Assembly: GCA_014058105.1 (NCBI GenBank)
Contig: JACGCM010001441.1
Location: 682,001-746,000, forward strand
Reading direction: 5' to 3'
DNA length: 64,000 bases
Origin: Kingdonia uniflora
Taxonomy: Eukaryota; Streptophyta; Magnoliopsida; Ranunculales; Circaeasteraceae
Each line of letters opens with the position of its first letter. The stretch's first letter is position 1. Positions 48,421 to 59,002 of this stretch are shown piece by piece. The position numbers and the translations under genes are program-made. Under the pieces are notes generated by a model. It searched no databases, was not told the origin of the DNA, and saw nothing but the letters and a program-made list of their open reading frames with translations.

Positions 48421-48859
48421 AAGCAGTTTCAATACGAAATTGCATTATACAAAGGGGGAAACAAAGAAATAAATAGCAATTTCAAATAATAATAGGATTT
48501 ACCTTGAAGTAGATAACAACCTCCACTTTAAATCCCCAACTCTTCTCCAAAAGGAATGGACAATGTCTTTGAATTCAATTCTTTTTCTTAACCCCCAAAT
48601 AGAATAACAAAAAAAATGACAATCTCTAATGACGAGATAGTGAAGGAGAAAGAATGAGAGTGAAACTCAAACTGTTCGTGAGAGTGAGAGAGATAGAGTG
48701 AGTGAGTGAAACTGTTCGCGAGAGCCAGATAAACAAAGTGAATGAGTGAAACTATTCGCGAGAGTGGGAGAGACAGAGTGAATGAGAGAGATGTTTAGAG
48801 GGAAATGTTTGCTTGGTTTGTTTAGAGAGAGAGTGGGGGAGACACAACATTAAATATGA

Positions 48860-49044
48860 GTGACAGATGGTTTGAAAAGAGAGAGGGAAATGTTTGCCAG
48901 CTAGAGAGAGTGGGGCAAGGCAGGATCCAGAATTTTTCCACCTCATTTCCCTTATAGGAAATTACCAAATTTTCAGATCCACTCATCTCTATTAGATAAG
49001 TGGTTGTGGCTGAGTGAGACTTGAGTATCTCTAAATCTTCTCCC
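48860..49044. repeat. right terminal inverted repeat of the MULE
   Basis: Inverted copy of the left end, including the mirrored MSGSENLVISYKGNEVEK frame. Inward of it lies a GAGAGTGAGAGA-rich tract (48640-48850), the complement of the left CT-rich tract. Confidence 0.8.
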
Positions 49045-49901
49045 GTAATCAAATTGCACAAAGATTGGGAGATACTAACAAATATGGCTAAACATAACCA
49101 AGTAATCTACGCGTAGATGAACATAATATCTACTGTGTAACCAATGCTTCGCTTTAGCTTGAAAATGATGGGATACATGAAGAAGAAGTTAATGAACCTA
49201 TTAACAAAGATGAGGACGATGACAATGAGTGTACCAATATCGGCTATGAATACTCAACCTAATATACAGTCTTTTAGATAATTTTATTTTTAATTGATTA
49301 TATTATGCAATAGCTTTTAATATCCCAATCAACGTTAATCAGGTACTTGTGTGCATTATTATTCTGCCTGTAAAATGGCTGTCATGCAATATGATTTTTA
49401 AGTTGGGAAATAGGTGAAACCTACCCAATTGTTTATGTAAGATTAACTCCCATAAATCTAGCTTTTGCCATCCACCTGATTATGGCTTCCATCTGATTAT
49501 TGCAGTAAAACTAGAAAAAGTATAGAAATTTAAGATAATATCTCTTAGACCTCGTTGAGTAACAACAAAACCTGGATATGAAATGTCCAAACCTACAAAT
49601 AGTAAACATGGCAAAAAATAGAAGAGAGATCCAATCCCTTTTTTTAGAAGCAAGAGATCAACACCCCTGGTTGACTTTTCCACAATTACTATGGAGCTAC
49701 ATCCTTTCTTAATCAATTGCTTATTGCATATTTTCATAAAGCACTTATTAAAAATATGTGTCTACTATATATAAATATGGGAGCTTAGCGAGTACAATGA
49801 AGTCTTTAGCACTTGGTTAGTAATATGTCATGTTCCTATATCTATATTTAAAAGATTTCTTGACTATATTTCTTATGTTCTTTTTTCTGTATTTGTTGGC
49901 A

Positions 49902-50062
49902 GTTGAAGGGTGATATATTAGAGATGATGTTGTCGCTAAATGGAAGGAGGTGAAGGAAGGGATGTGTATGAATATCCATTGTCGTGTAGGCGGTCCTAAT
50001 GTTTTGGTAGATCTTTCTGCAAAGTTCAGATACCATATATTCACAAAAGAGTTGCCTTTGGT
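49902..50062 (+). pseudogene. STAY-GREEN (SGR/SGRL) exon fragment
   Basis: After a TTGGCAG acceptor the frame reads IRDDVVAKWKEVKEGM, NIHCRVGGPNVLVDLSAKF and RYHIFTKELPLV, ending at a GTTAGT donor. This matches the central block of STAY-GREEN proteins (magnesium dechelatases of chlorophyll breakdown). The usual H-C-x-(I/V)-S-G-G is changed to HCRVGGP. No other SGR exons are seen. An acidic exon-like piece (NEPINKDEDDDNE, about 49190-49260) lies upstream and is unassigned. Confidence 0.6.
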
Positions 50063-50368
50063 TAGTTGAAAACTTCAGTAAAGCTCATAATATGCTCATA
50101 ATAAACTCAGTGTATCAATAATGACCTGAAAATAAACTAAAAAAACATATCTTTTAGATGTCAATTGCTTCAACACAATTGATTTTAGTAATATTACCCA
50201 CTCCATTCCTCTTATTGCCGTATATCATGATAGTTGTTTTCATATATAGAACTTCCATGACACTTTGCACACAAAACACTATTGTGAAAGAAAATTAAAT
50301 TTTGTGATGAGTCCTAAGTCTTAATTGTGATGTACTATTTGGCTTATATTGTCTTTTGTGTTGTTCAG

Positions 50369-50560
50369 GGCAAGAAGAAGAAGGATACAATCTGCATTGC
50401 TCTCACTGATGAAACATGTGACGAACCAAATATCAGGATGAACAAGGTTGTTTGTTCCTACCTTAGAGTTAGACTAGGTGATGTTGTTTCGGTGCATCAA
50501 TGCCATGATGTCAAATATGGGAAGTGTGTGCTCATTTTGACTATGGCTGATACTACGGCT
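50369..50560 (+). pseudogene. CDC48 (p97-type AAA ATPase) N-domain exon fragment
   Basis: After a TTCAG acceptor: [52 protein letters not shown]. This is the CDC48 N-terminal double-psi barrel region that binds cofactors. After LTMADTT the frame departs from CDC48 and meets a stop at 50603. The AAA modules are absent. Confidence 0.8.
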
Positions 50561-50961
50561 TGGACCCATATACTAAAAGACCTACTATATTTAATTGGGC
50601 TTTAGATATGTCATTGTTACTTCAGTAGATAACCCAAGATGATAATACAAAATAATTATCCTAATTTTATCTGTTGGTATCAAGTCTTATAAATAAGCTT
50701 ATTCTACATTAACAACTATGCATTAATCATGGGCTTTTTGATTTTTGGTGATCTAGGCTTGGATCCGGTGTTCTCATGTTTTTTATTTCTTTTTTGTATT
50801 CAATGAGATTGTTTTGTTGTCATTATTTTTTACCAAACTTTGTAGCTTATTTTTGGTACCGTTTTGTCTTGAAAGCGTTTTTTTTTGTGCATAAAATTTC
50901 TTAATTTGTATGAAAAGTTTCATAAAAATGACGATATTAATACACAACTTCTATTATACAG

Positions 50962-52450
50962 GTTGGTGTAATTATTGGGAGAGGTGGAGAAAACATTAAA
51001 TACATTCAGACCCAATCGGGCCCCAAAGTTCAAATAATAAGGATGCAAATGTTGATCCTTATTCTCAGACGAGATGTGGGATTAACTGGGACTTCAGATC
51101 AAATTAGTATAACAGAGTAGCTAATCAATGATGTCATGGCAAAGGTGCAGTTCTCTATATGGAAGAATTGTTGTAGGGGGAAATTTGAGTTAAAATCGAC
51201 TATGGCATAATTTTTTTTTAAGAGAATGCCAAAATTAAATTTACCACAAAACTTAACGTAAAAGCAAAAAAATAGTTTTTTTTGTTTGGATATACACTAG
51301 AAGAAAATATGAATATAGAGAGAAAAAAACTTGTATTATATACTTATAATTTTTTTTAAACTTTTGATTAAATAGCCAGATGTATTTCTTTTCAAGAAAT
51401 GTCGTGTGCTTTACGTTCTCTGCTACATTTATAAACCTTAGTTATTTAGCACCAATTTACGCAAAAAATGATAATTACGGTCTAGACCCCTACTTTTCTA
51501 TTTTTCATGTTTTCTTTTTCGATGGACAGGTTGATGCACAAGGATCTGGTCCTTCTGCACCAAATGTCCCCCATGGGTCTGAGTAATTTATAATGAAAGT
51601 TTCAAATGAGAAGGTGATTATCTCGTGTGGATATCGTCTTGGTTGGAGAGGGCTGTCATAGTGTCCTGATTCGAATGTATACCTGTATATTTGCTTCTTT
51701 TATAGGTTACTTTGATCAATTGTAAGGGAGGTGAGAACATAAAAAATATGCAAAGTAGGTCAAGAGCTTGAATTCAGGTTGGTAATTTGTTATTTGTATA
51801 AATTAATATGTTTATGTAAGAGTGATTGTCGTTTGTACAAAAACGTTCAGTTACATATTCCTATGCCAGTCTCTCATTCAATTCCATGTAGCCTATGCAT
51901 CAATCATTTTAAATTTCCTCGATAACTTCTTTGTGAAAATGATCTAGCAATAACTAACCAAATCAAGTGACTGAGGAAAGATGTTAGATGAAGAATAGAA
52001 AATCCAACTTAAGGGTGGCCATTTATGTTTATTGTAAATATACTAAAGATAATAAAGAAACTTGTATAAAATGCTTAGGAATATGTATCTCTACATTACA
52101 ATTATACAACGCCGTCCTATATATAAGTGTGGAGATTTTACTGTGTGAAGATGTATATCAGTATATGTGTTGTCGTGTTAGAAATTTGATTTGTATTTGT
52201 TATATTGCATTCCACCATGTAAATTTTGTTTACCTTCTCTGCTTTTCATTATGATTTCAAAATATTTTTTGGGTTTTTATATTTTGAATTCTTACATGTT
52301 TGAGTGATATGTTGTCATCATTTGTTTCCTCGCCAGATCATACAACTTCATCTCCCACCTGGTGATACATCAACCGAAAGAACAAACATCAATGGCAACC
52401 CAGATCAAATTGAGTCAACCAAGGCGCTGCTAAATGAGGTAATCAGTGGA
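50962..52450 (+). pseudogene. KH-domain (far-upstream-element-binding-like) RNA-binding protein fragment
   Basis: Four exons keep GT-AG edges: 50962-51144, 51530-51613, 51706-51777 and 52337-52450. KH blocks read VGVIIGRGGENIKYIQTQSG, then VDAQGSGPSAPNVPHGSE with a TAA before FIMKVSNEK. These are followed by CKGGENIKNMQSRSRA with a TGA in place of an expected Arg codon. The last exon reads LHLPPGDTSTERTNINGNPD and IESTKALLNEVISG. The GxxG loop (GRGG, CKGG) contacts single-stranded nucleic acid in the family. A frameshift in exon 1 and at least two stops, consistent with C-to-T change, inactivate it. Confidence 0.8.
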
Positions 52451-52778
52451 GTAAGTATGCCAAATTTTTGCTTGGATAGATTATTAATTGAAATTATCTG
52501 CTATGCTTTCCTGTCATTTATCTACTCCTTAATTGTTAATTTCGTACATGAAGATATCATGTGGCTCTCATCTGGTCATCCTTTTGAATTGTTTACGTAG
52601 GAGTTTTGATTTTGTACATGTATAAGTTGTATTATTTACAGGTGGAAAAAATTAATAGTACTACTCTAAAGTTAATCACAAATTTACCTCATGATTATGA
52701 ACAACAAATAGCAATATATAGTTTCAAATGTTTTTCCTAAATTATTCTTATCTTTGTGCTAAATATGTATAAATCCAG

Positions 52779-53111
52779 GAAAATGGAGATGAACTATTCA
52801 AACAAATAAGTGATGCCGAAGACGACAGACTTTTGATATTTAGAAGATCAGTTAGAAAGAAATTATTCCAAACAAAAAATGGTGCGAATACAATTAACAC
52901 AAACCAAAATAAAGAAACCAATGAAAATGAGCTAGGCCAAGAAGAAAAAAATGAAGACCAAAAAGAAGATGCAAAAGAAATGGAAGAAGAAGTTGAAGAA
53001 GAGGAAAAGATAGAAGAAACACAAAATAATAAAGATGATCCAAAAACTCCACATATGGAGAAAGATTCAGACAGTAATAGAACCTACAGTAACTATGGAG
53101 CACAACATTAA
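52779..53111 (+). CDS. open acidic exon after the KH fragment, function unknown
   Basis: A CCAG acceptor leads into ENGDELFKQISDAEDDRLLI, then RRSVRKKLFQTKNGANTINT and a strongly acidic, helix-prone stretch (EEEVEEEEKIEETQNN), with a stop at 53111. It remains open for about 110 codons. It could be the 3' exon continuing from the KH gene or a new join. Low complexity prevents assignment. Confidence 0.35.
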   Translation, partial: ENGDELFKQISDAEDDRLLIFRRSVRKKLFQTKNGANTINTNQNKETNENELGQEEKNEDQKEDAKEMEEEVEEEEKIEETQNNKDDPKTPHMEKDSDSNRTYSNYGAQH

Positions 53112-54249
53112 TTTTTTTATCTGGTATTTAAAGAATTAACATTGATAGTCAATTTTGATAGTATTATGTCATTCTCATTAAATTTTTAGCATGATATATC
53201 AGTATTATCCATTAATCTTTACTTTATATTAAGAAATTTGACTGCCGTTACCCAATTTTATTGGTTGCTACTATTGTCCATATGCACTTATTTGGTACTC
53301 ATTTGCTAATGTGTGCTACTCTCTCATGTTATATACTGCATTTATTTACTACTCCCTGAAAGATATGTGCTACTCTTTATTATTATATCTTTTTTACTTA
53401 ACGTGACATTGAGGCCCGAGTTTGAAAGTACTATTGTCATATCCTCACAGGAAAATAAATGAGTTATTCTTATGCTTATGATTTAGAACTTAATATTAGA
53501 TGTTCATATATACAACATGACATATACTGTTATGGGGAGTGTAAATGGAAATCCCCCAAATCATCTCAAAGAAACCAGGTTGGTGTAAATGGAAATCCCC
53601 CGAGCGTGGTATAATGGTACTCAAATTACTGGTGCTTACAACATCCTTCTAGATGGTTATTGGAGGGTACTTCAACATTGGGCAAAAGCGCTATTTCAAG
53701 CATTGGGAGGGTATGCACTTCAATCTTGGGAGAAGGTTACAATTAAACTTAATCTATAAGAATACATACAAAATATTTGTTAAATAGTAACAAATACAAT
53801 TTTATTAACAATGAAACCAACTCCCATCAACGGCTATATATAATTTTAGCCAAATATTAATGTCCCACGACACAAAATTTGCATTGTTATCTAATAGATA
53901 CCTATGAAATTCATTATGTCTATAATTCAAAAAATAATACAAAACCCCATCTTATTCTCAAAAATAACATGCTTGCACGCGTGTATGCGCGTGCCTAACT
54001 GTTCGTAGTTTATAAAGGAAAACAAATTCACTTCTACGAGCAGAATATCTTTGTCAAGCACTGAATGCAAAATATGATTAAATATAATAACTTACAATTT
54101 TCCAGTCATTACAAAAAATATATGTGGACAATTCAATCAACTGCTCAACATTTTGAATAGAATATACTGTGACATTACATTTAATTTAATCAATCATTAT
54201 CTTCTACCTTCATATCTTCATATCTTCTGCGTTCTTTATGAATTTTAGA
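53112..54249. other. non-coding spacer
   Basis: AT-rich with no gene. GTGTAAATGGAAATCCCCC occurs twice, 44 bp apart, near 53539 and 53583. Confidence 0.5.
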
Positions 54250-54550
54250 TAGGCCCGGACATGGGTGTACCACATGTGCGACGGCACAGGGCAAAAAAAA
54301 AAGTCACAAAGAAGAAAAAAAATTGTTTATAGCCCAAAGAAAAAAATATATTTAAACCCAACCCAGTTAAAATTTGACCACAAAACCAAACCCATTATTT
54401 AACTAACAACTTACCAGTTACAAGGCCCACAATCACAAACCAAATACCCAAACCCAATTTCTTTTAATCTATCTAGTAAAAAAAATTCAAGTAAAAAAGA
54501 CCCATTTTAATCCTTTGCACAGGGCCTTCATAAAGCCAGGGCCAGCCCTG
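54250..54550. mobile_element. 301-bp non-autonomous hAT-type MITE
   Basis: The left end TAGGCCCGGACATGGGTG and inverted right end CAGGGCTGGCCCTGGC resemble hAT (Tip100-like) termini. They are flanked by ATTTTAGA and ATTTCAGG, an 8-bp TSD with six matches. The interior is A-rich and non-coding. Confidence 0.55.
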
Positions 54551-54666
54551 ATTTCAGGCACACTGAGAAAGATAAACTTCCTCAACTTATACCAAAAAAC
54601 ACCATGCAGTTTTCATGAATAAAAAATCCCATGTCAAAATCATATTATTTAATACTTAACTCAATG

Positions 54667-54696
54667 AGCCCGCAAACACGGGCTTCTTGCAACTAG
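54667..54696 (+). mobile_element. Helitron-like 3' terminus
   Basis: A hairpin (AGCCCG...CGGGCT, 54667-54684) is followed 8 bases later by CTAG and then T. Helitrons end in a short GC hairpin about 10 bases before CTRR, inserted between A and T. The 5' TC end was not located. Confidence 0.5.
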
Positions 54697-55059
54697 TTTA
54701 TCATAATACTAAAATAACTATCGATATTTCGTGATAATTTGATTTAAACTGACATTTTGCATTAAAAAATGAAGTGATCAAAAAGCTGTAATAAATTAAA
54801 AATATCGCGGTAAGCCACCACTAGGCAGAGGTCGGTCTGCAAGTAAGCTTAGTTAAAATGCCCATGCTTTTCAAAATACCTTTAAATATTGCTATAAACC
54901 ACTAAAATATCGTGCATTTACCTAATTTACTTACTGGTAAATACCGTAAATGTATCGCGGTATTTTGGGATTTTTCATGTTATCGTGGTCTTTTCTTTTA
55001 AACCGTGGTTACAAATATTATGCTTTTTGATATAATTTATTTGTTCCCAAACTTTCCAA

Positions 55060-55620
55060 CATAATCAGATAATGAACACGATCCTATTTTACATACCCAA
55101 ACTCGTTCAGTAGTTGATGTTGATCTTGATCTGACTCAAGAACTACATGATACTTTAGGTGATGAAAGGAATGATGACGATGACGATGATGGTGTTATAG
55201 GAGGATCCTATAATTCTAGTAATATAGGTAGTAACTCGGGTAATACTAGTCGGAGTATTATCATTGAAAGGGGTTACCCGTCAAGTCAAGGGGGGTTACC
55301 GACTTTGACTATGCAACTCAAGACTCCAATTATGGTTCTCGTCAAAAGATCAGGTAATTGGGGAAACCGATAAGGTCGAATGGGAAGGTCACAAAGAGGA
55401 TTTAGATCAGGTTCATCTCACAGGAATTACGATATGGGCTCTCTTTCATCGTATTTTGATGGAATAAGCATGGGTAGTAGCTATTACCCATATCCATCCA
55501 GTTTTGATCCTCAACAAAATGACCATGGGGTCTTTTTGGTAACGTGAATTCGTACATTGATTTGTCGACTTATGGGTACAGACATGGTCATGGTCAGAGA
55601 TAATCATCACAGTCTTCAAA
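55060..55620 (+). pseudogene. possible C-terminal tail of a hAT-type transposase
   Basis: The frame reads VVDVDLDLTQELHDTLGDER followed by an Asp run and Ser/Gly/Asn-rich sequence. Further on, in shifted frames, come NYDMGSLSSYFDGISMGSSY and YPSSFDPQQNDHG. Such acidic then Ser/Tyr-rich tails occur after the dimerisation domain of plant hAT transposases. No catalytic part is present. Confidence 0.35.
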
Positions 55621-55835
55621 ACAACATTACACGGACAAGCGTATATGAGTCATGGCTGTAAGTAGTTGCCCACCCCTAGGGATTATGCCGTACTTAATCC
55701 AACAAAAGTACGAGAACCACATAAGAAACTAAGACCTTTATTTCAAGCATTTGACATGGGAGAAATATTGCTGGAATCTACTCTAACTCAAAGTCAAACA
55801 ATAAAAAATTTATGAGGAACCGTGTCACTCATATA

Positions 55836-56674
55836 TGTTGGGGTTGAATGTGCAGAATACACCCCACACGCACAATTTGGTTTTATCCTTTATCCTCATG
55901 GCATACAAATAATCTACCAAGAAACTAGAAACGCAGTTAACATACACACAAAACACAATATTTGTCGAATGGTTCACCCTAAGGCTACTACCCCCCGCCC
56001 CCACCAAGCTAGAAATCCATTATGTATCCAAGTTCAATTACAAGCCCTCAAGGGATTCCAACAAACATGAAATCCCTAATCTCGTAATAATCCTCACATA
56101 GATTTACAAGAGATAGAAGAAACATAAGAGATCTATCAAGAATCCAAAGATTACCTCAACAAAGACCATGTTGCATACTTTCTTCTTGAAACCCATCAAT
56201 CTTCTCTCTTCCTTGATTTCTCATCTTAGCAACCAAGAAGTACTTTCCCTCTCACCATCAAATCCCAAGAGAACAACACCCTCCACCTTCTTCCTTGTAA
56301 ATACCAACTCTTTACAAGGTCTACCACAGGGGCTACATCTCTTCTAGATTTCAAGTTTCTCACACAGAGGCTTTTTAACTCACACACTGTATTAGAAGGC
56401 TTTGAACTCACACTCTATATTTATAGATTCTCTATTAGGTCATCACCAAAATACGCATCACGAGACAAATGTCTTTAGAACGAACTTAAACAAAAAACCA
56501 AACAGAGCATTTTTCGTTCGACGACTTCGATCTTCGTTCGAACGACCATGACATAAAGAGTTCACCTTTAACATGTGAACAAACACACCAGCTCGAATCT
56601 TCAAGCAACAGAACTAGCTCAAACTTGAACATTGAAAATCCCATTTTCAATCTGTTTTGAGCCGTAACCTAACA
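55836..56674. mobile_element. solo LTR 1 of an LTR retrotransposon
   Basis: It runs 839 bp from TGTTGGGGTTG to CCTAACA and is flanked by a perfect 5-bp ATATA (55831-55835, 56675-56679). TG...CA ends and a 5-bp TSD on one LTR show recombination between the two LTRs of a complete element. It has no coding content. TTCGTTCGAACGA-type palindromes lie near its 3' part. Confidence 0.85.
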
Positions 56675-56679
56675 ATATA

Positions 56680-56815
56680 TGTATTAGATTATTACATATA
56701 TATAACTTTATAAGGCAATTCCTAAATGTCAAGTTTTTAACTATATATGTATTAGATTATTACATATATGTAACTTTATAAGACAATTCCTAAATGTCAC
56801 GTTTTTATTTGTAAT
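56680..56815. repeat. 68-bp tandem duplication
   Basis: GTATTAGATTATTACATATA occurs at 56681 and 56749, with matching CTTTATAAG(G/A)CAATTCC and TAAATGTCA(A/C)GTTTTT. Confidence 0.85.
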
Positions 56816-58099
56816 TGAATTGCTTGTATTTTCTTGTAATAAACTTCTTGATTATCAATTTCCCATTTAACATTTTTATTTATTTTTCTTTAATCCTTTT
56901 TCAAGTTCAAATATTTTTGGAGACTTTCTACACATTTTAAGTAATATTATCAACATATCGTAATTATCAAAATACCAAAAAAGCCACTGATATATTGTGA
57001 TAATTCGGTTTAAACTGGCTTTTTGCATTAAAGGATTAAAAAATATAGTAGCCAAAAAGCCGTGATAAATTGAAAATATCTCAGTAAGCCACCACTAGGC
57101 GGAGGTTGGAAAGCCAAAATGGTTCGGCATTTTAATCCTTACCAGTAATCTAGAATTGTTTGGTATTTTAATCCTTAGTATGAGTTGTAAACGAGTTGGT
57201 AGTTTTAAAACAAGCGGTCTTTAGTAGACCGCGTGGGTTGCACAGTGTTTGAAATACCGCTTGGTATAATAAATTTCACCACATTTTTTTTATTAGTGTG
57301 AACTCCCCACACACGTTTGAGTTCTGACATGTCCAGCTCAGCAACTCACACTGGCTTTTAGTACGAACTACGAAGCTATTAAGTGTGGGTTTTGAGTTTC
57401 TTCTAACAAAGAAACCCAACCCACACCCAAATTTGCAACTTCTAGAGATGCTATTAGGGCCCGCTTATTTACTTCGGATATCTTGGATATCCTAGATGAT
57501 CCCTACAAAATGGGTGTTTGGATAGGGATAACAACTTATTAGATATCCTAGACTAAGTCAGTAACTGCCGATTTAAATATCCTAGGACCCCCCCCCTCAA
57601 TTTTTGAGATATTCTAAAGAAAATATCTATTATTTTAAAAAAGTACAACTTAAACTATCGTACTCTTCCATCTCTCTCTCGCAGGTCTCTCCTCTCTCTC
57701 TCTCTCTTTCTCTTCCTTCACTTCAAGCTTCACTTCCCCAAGTTTTAATTTTCAAAGAACTACAATTCTTCGTGAGTAGGGTTGAAGAAATAGGGTAATT
57801 GGGTAAAGATCTATTACCAGGAGTTGTGAATGGAATGGGATATCCTGTTACTCTTCTATATTGTTGATTTTACGTTCAAAGGAAACAAGAGGTTAGAGCT
57901 TGACGTCTAGGTATTTAGGACCACGGTAACATGACTGTTGCTTGTTGTCAATCGGGTTTTTCTTGGTATACAATGAAAAATCACCCTTCAATTACTTATA
58001 TGCTACAAAGAATTTTGTAATAGTAAATGTGATTTTTTTTCCTCATCATTTTTAACCTTTGGAAGCCCTTGGTTCTCATTGTTTTGTTACTGTAGTTAG

Positions 58100-58894
58100 T
58101 GTTGGGGGTGAACGTGCAGAATACATCACCCGTGTGCAATTTGGTTTTATCCATTATCTTTATGGCATATAAATAATCAACCAAGATATTAGAAACAATA
58201 ATTCATGCACACAAACCACAATATTTATCGGAGGTTCACCTTAAGGCTACTCCCCTCCACCAAGTTAGAAATCCACTATGTATCCAAGTTCAATTACAAG
58301 CCATCAAGAGATTCCAACGAACATGGAATTCTCTAATCTCATAATACCCTCACATAAATTTACAAGAGAAGAAGAAAACAAGAGATCTATCAAGAATCTA
58401 AAGATTACCTCAACAAAGACCATGTTGCATACCTTATTCTTGAAACCCTTCAATCTTCACCTCTACATTGATTTCTCATCTTAGCAACCAAGAGGTGCTT
58501 CCCCTCTCACCATCAAATCTCAAGAGAACAACACCCTCTACCTTCTTCCTTGTAAAGACCAACTCTTTACAAGGTCTACCACAGAGGCTACATCTCTTCT
58601 AGATCTCAAGTTTCTTACACATAAGATTTTTAACTCACACGCTGTATAGAGGCTTTGAACTCACACTCTATATTTATATACTCCTTATTAGGTCATCAGC
58701 GAAGTACGCATCATGAGAGAAACCATCACCTTAAAATATATCCCTTTCAAAATGAACTTAACAAAACAAACACCGCGGTTTTCGTTCAAACGAAATACAG
58801 TCTCGTTCGAACGACTTCAACGGAAAGCCTTTTCGTTCGAACGACTTTATGAATCGTTCGAACGAATTCATCTGTTTTGAGCCGTAACCTAATA
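58100..58894. mobile_element. solo LTR 2, same family as solo LTR 1
   Basis: It runs 795 bp from TGTTGGGGGTGAACGTGCAG to GAGCCGTAACCTAATA, flanked by GTTAG and GTTGG (four of five bases). It aligns along its length with 55836-56674. Four CGTTCGAACGA-type palindromes lie at 58780-58870. Confidence 0.8.
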
Positions 58895-59002
58895 GTTGGG
58901 ACTTAGGAGTTTGATTTTCTTCTTGATAATGTAGTCCGATTTTGCCATCCCAATCCTCGTTTATTAGGAGAGTGTTATCTGTTGTGTTGCATTAGTATCA
59001 AG

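Larger units (their letters stand above)
29985..49044. mobile_element. 19-kb Mutator-like element (MULE) with FAR1-type transposase and PMD gene
   Basis: The left end GGGAGAGGATTTAGAGACAC and the inverted right end GGGAGAAGATTTAGAGATAC continue for about 190 bp of clear inverted similarity, including ATAGAGATGAGTG and TTCCTATAAGGGAAATGAGG on both sides. I could not settle a TSD. Contents: an unknown ORF and FAR1/FHY3-type transposase (plus strand, left), an unidentified coiled-coil gene (minus) and a PMD gene (minus, starting near the right end). A 7.4-kb CACTA element is nested inside, so the MULE proper is about 11.7 kb. Its non-coding parts carry the 51-bp palindrome array. Confidence 0.85.
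54722..57115. repeat. direct repeat pair bracketing the hAT tail and solo LTR 1
   Basis: 54722-54835 and 56988-57115 share GTGATAATT(T/C)G(A/G)TTTAAACTG, TTTTGCATTAAA and TAAGCCACCACTAGGC(A/G)GAGGT. The element type is not resolved. Confidence 0.6.

Noticed and set aside
29973..49054. 9-bp TSD for the MULE
   Set aside because: Flanks GATATAAAT and TAATCAAAT share only part of their bases. I could not fix the boundary well enough to claim a duplication.
48752..49061. Protein-coding ORFs in the MULE right end
   Set aside because: The frame is mirrored in the left end because both are the terminal repeat, and it runs into CT-rich low complexity.
55836..58894. Single LTR retrotransposon with LTRs at 55836 and 58100
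   Set aside because: Each LTR has its own flanking duplication, and the 1.4 kb between them has no gag or pol.
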